Below are positions 56,251 through 64,000 of a stretch of DNA of 64,000 bases, piece after piece. Positions within the stretch are counted from its first letter, which is position 1, and each line of letters starts with the position of its first letter. The stretch lies in the NCBI GenBank assembly GCA_000985875.1, contig CCRI01000008.1:124001-188000 (forward strand). Direction: 5' to 3'. The notes under the pieces were generated by a model. It was not told the origin of the DNA. It worked only from the letters and a program-made list of their open reading frames with translations, and ran no database searches. The translations under genes were made by a program, and so were the position numbers. Source of the stretch: Neorhizobium galegae bv. officinalis (GTDB taxonomy: Bacteria > Pseudomonadota > Alphaproteobacteria > Rhizobiales > Rhizobiaceae).

Positions 56251-57480
56251 TCAGAACTTGACCTTCAGAGAAGTGGAGAGAGCAGCGACCAGATCGTCAC
56301 CAAACCGGTATGTTGCTTCGTCACCCGCGGCAATACCGTCGATGGTCACGGCACTTGAGCTGCCGCCCGTCAGGATGCCAAGCACGCCCGCCAGACGAAT
56401 CTCGACGTTCTTGTTCGGCGAGTAGGCGACACCTGCACCGACAGTCCAGGTATCCGTGAGGGTGCCGAAGCCCTGCGAAGTCCCGCGATCCCAGGTGAGG
56501 CTGACCGCGCCGCTCCACTGTTCGTTGAACTTGTGGCCTACGCCGCCGGTGACCGTCCAACCGTCCCGGTATCCGAGTTCAAGCGCGGTGACTTCCACGC
56601 CGCTGGCATTGTAGAACGGGATCCGCTGTAACACGCTCCAATCGGTCCATTTGACCGATCCGAACGCGAGCCAATCGGGAGCGATACCGGACTGCAGCTT
56701 GAGTTCGATAGCCTCCGGCATAGCAGTCGAGCCCTCGACCGGAATAACCGTGCCCGCGCCTGCGATCACACCCCCAAGGGCTGGCGAAAGCGTGGTCAGA
56801 TCGACCTCGCCGGTGACCTCCTTCAGCTTGATTTGGCTATAGTACATGAGGCTTGCGCGGAAAGCGTATTCCGGGATTTCATAGGCAAGCCCCGCACGCC
56901 AGCCCCAGCCGTCGCCTTCAAGATCGAGCCGTCCAACACCAGTCCCGGTCAGTGCTCCGGGAGCCGCCACTAGGCGTTCCTTGAAGCCGTCCATCTGAAG
57001 ATAATTTCCACCGGCGATAACGCGCAAGTCGCCCGGACCGGCGTCGAATTTGTAGGAACAGGTCAGAGCGTAGCTGTCGCTGTTGATCTTTGTTTCGATG
57101 TTCTGGTTTGCCCCGGCCCAACCAGCGCCTGGATTGGTATGAGCGCCATAGGGCTGCGAGTAGTCGGCCAAGCAGTCGAACCCCTCGAAGCCCGCCTTGG
57201 CACCGATACGCGGAGACCAGTAGTCCTCCGTTTCCTCCACCGAGCTGGAATAACCCAAGGTGTTGAGTGCGCCATCCCCCGCGATTGTGTCGGTAACATT
57301 CTTGAGTTTTCTCTGGGGCATCACGAAGGTAGCCGTGGATTCGATCGCGACCGAAGACGGATCAAAAAGCAGATCGATATTGTATCCGCCCCGCTCGATA
57401 CCGCCTGCGAGCGCAGGCGACTGAAGGGTGCATCCAGCTACGAGAGCAAAGACGCCCCTTGAAATTAGTTTGCTTACCAT
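56251..57480 (-). CDS. FadL/OMPP1/TodX family outer-membrane transporter
   Basis: The 409-residue protein has a signal peptide (MVSKLISRGVFALVAGCTLQ to SPALA) and a beta-barrel pattern ending in a C-terminal phenylalanine (TSLKVKF), as outer-membrane proteins do. The early RGGYNIDLLFDPSSVA region matches the FadL N-terminal hatch. FadL proteins take up long-chain fatty acids or other hydrophobic compounds. GGGAG lies 5 bases before the ATG at 57480; a GTG four codons earlier is less likely. It stands alone with its own promoter and terminator. Confidence 0.88.
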   Translation of the reverse strand: MVSKLISRGVFALVAGCTLQSPALAGGIERGGYNIDLLFDPSSVAIESTATFVMPQRKLKNVTDTIAGDGALNTLGYSSSVEETEDYWSPRIGAKAGFEGFDCLADYSQPYGAHTNPGAGWAGANQNIETKINSDSYALTCSYKFDAGPGDLRVIAGGNYLQMDGFKERLVAAPGALTGTGVGRLDLEGDGWGWRAGLAYEIPEYAFRASLMYYSQIKLKEVTGEVDLTTLSPALGGVIAGAGTVIPVEGSTAMPEAIELKLQSGIAPDWLAFGSVKWTDWSVLQRIPFYNASGVEVTALELGYRDGWTVTGGVGHKFNEQWSGAVSLTWDRGTSQGFGTLTDTWTVGAGVAYSPNKNVEIRLAGVLGILTGGSSSAVTIDGIAAGDEATYRFGDDLVAALSTSLKVKF

Positions 57481-57514
57481 AAAATCTCCCACTCCCTGGT
57501 AAGTGACCTAAATC

Positions 57515-57542
57515 AGTCTAGATGGTTCGCTTCAATTGACAA
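57515..57542 (-). promoter_or_regulatory. Likely promoter of the FadL-family gene
   Basis: On the minus strand TTGTCA (57537-57542) is 16 bases from TAGACT (57515-57520). The start would lie about 27 bases before the ATG. Confidence 0.55.
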
Positions 57543-57775
57543 CTTTCGGCTGTCCGGCGCTTCGCGGCGCAAACGCCCTACAGATTTACGTAAGCAAACC
57601 AGGAACCGGGGCACTGATGCCGATTTCGGCACAAAATTGCTCTTTCTTCCTTAACCGGATCGTTAAAATTAGAATTTTATTATTTTAAGCCGGCTACCTG
57701 TGTCAATGTGGCAACAATGCGGCTTTCTGCGGGTGAGCAGTTGCACACGTGCGCCCCGAGGCCGGCAAACGGTTG

Positions 57776-57809
57776 CAAAAAAGGAAATGCCGCGCCCGTT
57801 TCCGGCGCG
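57776..57809 (-). terminator. Terminator of valS
   Basis: Stem CCGCGCC/GGCGCGG (57789-57795 and 57803-57809) is followed on the minus strand by ATTTCC and a run of T. Confidence 0.75.
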
Positions 57810-57844
57810 GTACCCCTTATTCCACTGATTCACGATGTAAACGG

Positions 57845-60676
<2,832 letters not shown>

Positions 60677-60743
60677 TTCCTGACCCGTTTTTGTTCTTTG
60701 AGAGCTATCGGGGTGTAAATAGGATGGGGTGTTCCAAGTCAAT

Positions 60744-60772
60744 AAAAAAGCCGCCCCGTCGCCGGAGCGGCC
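60744..60772 (-). terminator. Terminator of popZ
   Basis: Stem GCCGCTCCG with CGGGGCGGC (one G-T pair) around GCGA, followed on the minus strand by six T. valS starts 68 bases later and must use its own promoter. Confidence 0.82.
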
Positions 60773-60796
60773 GTCTTGGTCGACTTCAAGAACGGT

Positions 60797-61726
60797 TTAG
60801 CGGCGCGTGCCCCGGGATACGCGTTCGATTTCCTCACGCACCAGGCGCTCCACCAGCGTCGGCAGGTTGTCGTCCAGCCATTCCTGCAGCATCGGGCGCA
60901 GCATGTCGCCGGCCATGTCTTCGAGCGAACGGCGCTCCATGCCGTTGAACACCGAGGCAAGCTCGCTGAAGGATTTTGCGACCTGGGCGCCGGCTTCGGC
61001 GGACAGAAGGTTCGCGGTCTCCTCGATCTTCGCCGGCAGGCTGCGCGGGGCCGGTTCTGCGGCGAGCTTCGGTTCCGTCTTCGGCTCGATTCTCGGCTCG
61101 GACCGGAGTTCGGGCCGTACCTGCGCTTCGGCTCTGAGCGGAGCCGACAGCGGCGGGTCGAAGACCGGCATCATGACACGCTGGACCGGTTCCGGCTGCG
61201 GCGCGACCGGCTGCGAAACCGGAGCGGCCTGCGTGACGGGGGCGGCCTGGGTGACCGGTTCGCGGAATTCGGGCATGCGCGGCATCTGGCGAAGCTGAAC
61301 CGGCTCCTCCTGGCGTGCCACCGGTGCGGGCGAGGACGGGGTTTGCGCCGAAGAGGCAGCCGCCGACGGGACCGGCGCAGCCGAAGGGCGCACGGGACCG
61401 GTGTCCTGCGGGCGGGTGGAAGCGGCCCGGACCCTTGCGGCGACATCTGCGAGCGACAGCGTACGATCCTGCTGTGCCGCCTGCGCCGGCGATCCCGACC
61501 CGTAGGTCATCGGCTCGTTGCGCGATGGGGCGCCGCGATCATTGGCAGCCATATCGGGAACAAAACTCGTCTCTTCGCCGTCTTCGATCTCATCGTCGCC
61601 ATAGACCGGGGGAAGCTGGCCGCTGAGCGCGTTCTCGGCATTCGGCTCATTGCTTTCAATGATCCGGCGAATGGACGCCAAGATTTCTTCCATGGAGGGT
61701 TCACGCGCTACATTTGGCTGAGCCAT
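60797..61726 (-). CDS. popZ: Polar organising protein PopZ (DUF2497)
   Basis: The 309-residue protein has the three-part PopZ layout: an N-terminal binding helix (SMEEILASIRRIIE, residues ~11-24), a long disordered Pro/Glu/Ala-rich middle, and a C-terminal helical oligomerisation region (DMLRPMLQEWLDDNLPTLVE). PopZ forms a condensate at the pole that anchors the chromosome origin; in Agrobacterium it marks the growing pole. The start at 61726 is preferred because GCGGGG is spaced well from it. The gene precedes valS, which supports the identity. Confidence 0.92.
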   Translation of the reverse strand: MAQPNVAREPSMEEILASIRRIIESNEPNAENALSGQLPPVYGDDEIEDGEETSFVPDMAANDRGAPSRNEPMTYGSGSPAQAAQQDRTLSLADVAARVRAASTRPQDTGPVRPSAAPVPSAAASSAQTPSSPAPVARQEEPVQLRQMPRMPEFREPVTQAAPVTQAAPVSQPVAPQPEPVQRVMMPVFDPPLSAPLRAEAQVRPELRSEPRIEPKTEPKLAAEPAPRSLPAKIEETANLLSAEAGAQVAKSFSELASVFNGMERRSLEDMAGDMLRPMLQEWLDDNLPTLVERLVREEIERVSRGTRR

Positions 61727-61941
61727 TTTCATCCCCGCTGTTACCGGCACTCGAGTCGGCCCCGTGGAGGGTGAACCGAATCGACGTTACTCTAAGGTGT
61801 TGGGGGGGCTGGAAACAATGACAAGTGCCCCAGGCTTCCAACGGATACACAGTTTTGTTGGCCTTGTGAATCCCGTAAGTCACAGTTGCCGGAAACAAGT
61901 GACAGTGGCGTGAAATAAACAGATGGCGCCGCCTGAAACGA

Positions 61942-61961
61942 CAAAGGGGCCGCAAGGCCCC
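61942..61961 (-). terminator. Possible terminator of the second pcm gene
   Basis: A 6-bp stem GGGGCC/GGCCCC with loop GCAA (61946-61961) is followed on the minus strand by TTTG only. It is a weak signal. The other ~230 bases up to popZ show no gene. Confidence 0.4.
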
Positions 61962-61996
61962 TTAGCGTTCATGGCGTTCCAACCCGCGCCGATCGA

Positions 61997-62650
61997 TCAG
62001 AACACGAATTCCCTCGCCTTGCGGAAGCCCGGCAGCGGCTTCACCGACGCATTGAAATAGGCGCTTTCGGAGACGGAGCCCTGTTCCTTCACCAGCACCT
62101 TCGCCTGGGCGGCATTGCCATAACCGACGACCGCAACCAGCCGTCCGCCATCGCGCAACTGTTCCAGAAGCGCGGCAGGTACTTCCTCGACGGCACCGTT
62201 GACGAAAACCAGGTCATAGGGCGCCTCGGCGGCATAACCATTCTCGAGATCGCCGGTAACGACCGCGACATTGTCGTAGCCAAGCGAGGAGAGCGTCGCG
62301 GTTGCCTGCGCGGCCAGCGCCTCATCCGCCTCCAGCGAGACGACCGAGCCGGCGATCAGCGACAGGACGGCGGTCGCATAACCGCTGCCGGTACCGATTT
62401 CGAGCACGACGTCGTCCTTGGTGATTGCCGCAAGCTGCAGAAGCTTGGCAAGCGGCGAAGCCTCCATCAGATAGCGACCGGGGGCAATTTCGATGTCCGT
62501 ATCGATATAGGCGAGCGACTTTGCCTTTGCCGGCACGAAGGCTTCGCGCGGAACATTGTAGAAGGCCCGCAGAACCGAATGCGACGTGACATCGGTGGTG
62601 CGGATCTGATTTTCGACCATCTTCGTCCGTGCTGCTTCGAAATCCATCAT
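61997..62650 (-). CDS. Protein-L-isoaspartate O-methyltransferase family protein (second copy)
   Basis: This 217-residue SAM methyltransferase of the PCMT family starts MMDFEAARTKMVENQIRTTD. The SAM motif is VVLEIGTGSGYATAVLSLIA near residue 80, and the acceptor region is YDLVFVNGAVEEVP, with N-G-A where the classic enzyme has a T/S-AA turn. It is only distantly related to the copy at 39611. In rhizobia this form, as I recall, usually stands before tolC; here popZ comes next with no tolC. It may have a different substrate from the repair enzyme. Confidence 0.85.
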   Translation of the reverse strand: MMDFEAARTKMVENQIRTTDVTSHSVLRAFYNVPREAFVPAKAKSLAYIDTDIEIAPGRYLMEASPLAKLLQLAAITKDDVVLEIGTGSGYATAVLSLIAGSVVSLEADEALAAQATATLSSLGYDNVAVVTGDLENGYAAEAPYDLVFVNGAVEEVPAALLEQLRDGGRLVAVVGYGNAAQAKVLVKEQGSVSESAYFNASVKPLPGFRKAREFVF

Positions 62651-62747
62651 CTCAGTCGTCCCAAATCACCCGGCGGTGCGCCGATCTACGCATGACCGTC
62701 TTACTGACGGCAAGACATGCTTTCAAGACACTGGTCGCTTTCGAAGC

Positions 62748-62779
62748 AAAAAAGCGGAGGAGACAGCCTCCTTCTCCGC
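62748..62779 (-). terminator. Terminator of the 65-residue gene
   Basis: Stem GCGGAG/CTCCGC with an inner GGAG/CTCC pair is followed on the minus strand by six T. Confidence 0.7.
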
Positions 62780-62803
62780 GGGCCCAACCCTGGCGGGCCA
62801 GGC

Positions 62804-63001
62804 TCAAGCGTAAGCCGGCGGTGCTTCTTCCAGCTTGCGGATGGTCACGTAGTCCCGACCATAGGAAGAACGCAGGCTGTGGTCCTTGTCGAAGGCAGAC
62901 TGCTCGGCGGAGGTCAGCGGGAACATGCCGTCGGCGAATGTACCGGTGCCTTCGACCTCGTTGGCCGCCTGACGGTGTACGTTGATTATCCTGGTGATCA
63001 T
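62804..63001 (-). CDS. Small hypothetical protein, 65 residues
   Basis: The protein begins MITRIINVHRQAANEVEGTG and ends with an Ala/Pro tail (APPAYA). The ribosome site GGAGGGAAGG lies just before the ATG and a terminator follows, so it is probably expressed. I recognise no domain; the mix of charged and aromatic residues and the lack of cysteine suggest a small soluble protein. A GGAAC-type stress promoter candidate lies upstream (63027-63052). Confidence 0.7.
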   Translation of the reverse strand: MITRIINVHRQAANEVEGTGTFADGMFPLTSAEQSAFDKDHSLRSSYGRDYVTIRKLEEAPPAYA

Positions 63002-63026
63002 GCGCCTTCCCTCCGTTCCACCCCGT

Positions 63027-63052
63027 AATTGCTGAGCGGGCCTTTCTGTTCC
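63027..63052 (-). promoter_or_regulatory. Possible EcfG/RpoE2 promoter for the 65-residue gene
   Basis: On the minus strand GGAAC (63048-63052) is 19 bases from TT (63027-63028), within the spacing known for the alphaproteobacterial general-stress sigma factor (GGAAC-N18-19-TT). The -10 part lacks the usual CG before TT, so confidence is limited. Confidence 0.4.
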
Positions 63053-63172
63053 GAGACTAGGAGGAGAAAGTTAAAAATTAACCATGTTGCAGCGCACACA
63101 AAAATGCGTGGTAAATGCTTGGTATCAAAGCACGTTTGGATTTGAGGAATAGGTCCGGGAAGAAGGGGGAAT

Positions 63173-63246
63173 TGGAGGCCTCGCCGAGAATCGAACTCGG
63201 GTGCAAGGATTTGCAGTCCTCTGCGTCACCACTCCGCCACGAGGCC
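63173..63246 (-). tRNA. tRNA-Cys (anticodon GCA)
   Basis: The 74 bases fold as a normal tRNA. The acceptor stem GGCCTCG pairs with CGAGGCC, with T and an encoded CCA at the 3' end. The anticodon loop CTGCAAA gives GCA, and the T arm carries TTCGATT. It sits between the 65-residue gene and the second DUF982 gene. Confidence 0.96.
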
Positions 63247-63472
63247 GTCCGAACGCATAAAGAGCGAGTGGTGTCGGGCGTTTAGAACGAATCGAATAAC
63301 GGCGCAAGCGGGTTTGGCCCGTTTGTCATTTTTTTCCTGCACGAGGCAAGAAAGGCCACAGCCGGCAGGTCGAGAATTGCATCCCCGGGCCCTGCCCCTG
63401 CGTTCGCAGAGCCCTCGGATGAACGCCGGGATGTCATCCAAGCCGGCTTCATAAAAAATTCACCAAACCGAC

Positions 63473-63497
63473 GGAACCAAGTTCTTTCGGATGAGTT
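63473..63497 (+). promoter_or_regulatory. Likely EcfG/RpoE2 promoter for the DUF982 gene
   Basis: GGAAC (63473-63477) is 18 bases from TT (63496-63497), and the -10 part reads GTT. The start would be near 63505, about 20 bases before the ATG. The pattern fits the general-stress sigma factor of alphaproteobacteria. Confidence 0.55.
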
Positions 63498-63524
63498 CTC
63501 TACGCCGCAATGCAAGGTGTAGAC

Positions 63525-63782
63525 ATGACGAGTAACGTAACTGAAGCAGATGCCGTGTGGAGTTCCCCGGTCAGAGTACGCGTTGGATACGGTTTCCCGG
63601 AAACGATCCGCGGGCCCAAAGAAGCCCTGGAGTACCTCAACTGGCGCTGGCCGGTGCGCGAAGGTACCTATTACATCAAGGCCCTGAAGGAGTGCGCCGC
63701 CTGCCTGCAGCGCAAGCTCCCGCTGGAAAAGGTGCGGGAAACCTTCGTTCTCGCCAGCATCGAAGCCAAAATGTTGAACTGA
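63525..63782 (+). CDS. DUF982 domain small protein (second copy)
   Basis: The 85-residue protein begins MTSNVTEADAVWSSPVRVRV, then FPETIRGPKEALEYLNWRWP, and ends with a helix AAC-LQRKLPLEKVRETFVLAS. It shares the WSSP-x-R beginning and overall plan with the protein at 15113. AAGGTG lies 6 bases before the ATG at 63525, so this is preferred over an ATG five codons upstream. The function is unknown. The promoter resembles those of the general stress response, which fits rhizobial DUF982 genes reported as stress-induced in expression surveys as I recall them. Confidence 0.8.
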   Translation: MTSNVTEADAVWSSPVRVRVGYGFPETIRGPKEALEYLNWRWPVREGTYYIKALKECAACLQRKLPLEKVRETFVLASIEAKMLN

Positions 63783-63957
63783 CCTCGATCCTTTCCCACG
63801 TCGGCAGGGTTCCGCGATGAGGCGGAGCCTCGAAGCGCCGACCACCTTCGGAAAGGGTTTGTTAAGCTTTCTTACCGGGACGTTCGTTAAAGGATTTTCC
63901 TTAAAACGTGAGGTGACGGCGATGTTGTCGTCTTTTATCCCGTGAGAAGGATCGCCA

Positions 63958-63996
63958 TGACGGCGATGGTTCAGTATGAAACTCAATGTTTCTGAC
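63958..63996 (+). CDS. Possible 12-residue leader peptide at the window edge (doubtful)
   Basis: A frame reading MTAMVQYETQCF and then stop follows GAAGGATCGCC. Within it, in another frame, the ATG at 63976 opens a frame (MKLNVSDA) that runs off the right edge. One of the two may be the true start of the next gene; I cannot tell which. Confidence 0.2.
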
Positions 63997-64000
63997 GCCT

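Larger units (their letters stand above)
57481..57844. other. 364-base gap between the FadL-family gene and valS
   Basis: It contains the FadL-family promoter, an AT-rich block (57665-57690), and the valS terminator at 57776-57809. No coding frame with proper codon use is present. Confidence 0.5.

Noticed and set aside
57602..57626. GGAAC-N18-TT on the plus strand
   Set aside because: It matches the stress-sigma pattern, but no plus-strand gene lies downstream; it is likely chance.

Overview
The window is a GC-rich, densely packed stretch of bacterial chromosome. It points to an alphaproteobacterium of the Hyphomicrobiales, most likely Rhizobiaceae (Rhizobium, Agrobacterium, Neorhizobium or a relative). 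The evidence is an ExoR homologue, two DUF982 genes, several small DUF1127 proteins, PopZ beside valS, the scpAB-tatABC-serS-surE-pcm run, a 404-residue Icd, and a small RNA built like the rhizobial alpha-r14/NfeR1 family. I see no phage, insertion sequence, integrase or CRISPR array. The genus cannot be settled from sequence reading alone.

Layout. 1-3.7 kb (+): the 3' end of a PHA synthase gene, then sfsA, map and radC. 3.7-12.4 kb (-): an operon reading, in transcription order, GntR regulator, peptide-binding protein, two permeases, a gamma-glutamyltransferase homologue, a DUF1028 hydrolase and a two-domain ABC ATPase. It looks like uptake and cleavage of gamma-glutamyl or similar small peptides. 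12.6-14.8 kb: sthA converges on rpsD across a shared terminator. 15-19.5 kb: DUF982, a HerA-like ATPase, two LysE-type exporters around a GFA enzyme, a GNAT and a DUF1127-like protein. 19.6-24.2 kb (-): a candidate 34-residue gene, murI, a SpoU/TrmJ RNA methyltransferase, a FUSC membrane protein and a secreted protein. 24.4-27.8 kb: icd, GNAT, GST and a SleB-type wall hydrolase. 28.1-31.3 kb (-): an ABC-F ATPase and trigger factor.

31.5-33 kb is the most unusual part. It holds tRNA-Leu(UAG), a three-hairpin RNA whose three loops all carry CCUCCUCC anti-Shine-Dalgarno sequence, and two tiny DUF1127 genes. The same 12-base element, 17 bp before a -10 box, lies upstream of the RNA and of the second DUF1127 gene. 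33-39.5 kb: trmFO, a phytoene-synthase-like and an Mth938-like protein (families of the mitochondrial complex I assembly factors NDUFAF6 and NDUFAF3), yajC without secDF, a DUF815 ATPase and an NlpD-like LysM/LytM lipoprotein. 39.6-53.6 kb (-): a long housekeeping run, in transcription order dgt, argS, a large SPOR-domain protein, nagZ, scpA, scpB, tatA, tatB, tatC, serS, surE and pcm. 53.7-64 kb: erpA, xthA, exoR, a FadL-family porin, valS, popZ, a second pcm, a 65-residue protein, tRNA-Cys(GCA) and a second DUF982 gene. Two possible EcfG/RpoE2 stress promoters flank tRNA-Cys.

Most genes are core functions: translation (rpsD, serS, argS, valS, map, tig, trmFO), protein export (tatABC, yajC), chromosome and cell-pole organisation (scpAB, popZ), cell wall (murI, nagZ, SPOR, NlpD-like, SleB) and envelope signalling (exoR). 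The accessory interest lies in the peptide operon, the RNA/DUF1127 cluster and several small genes.
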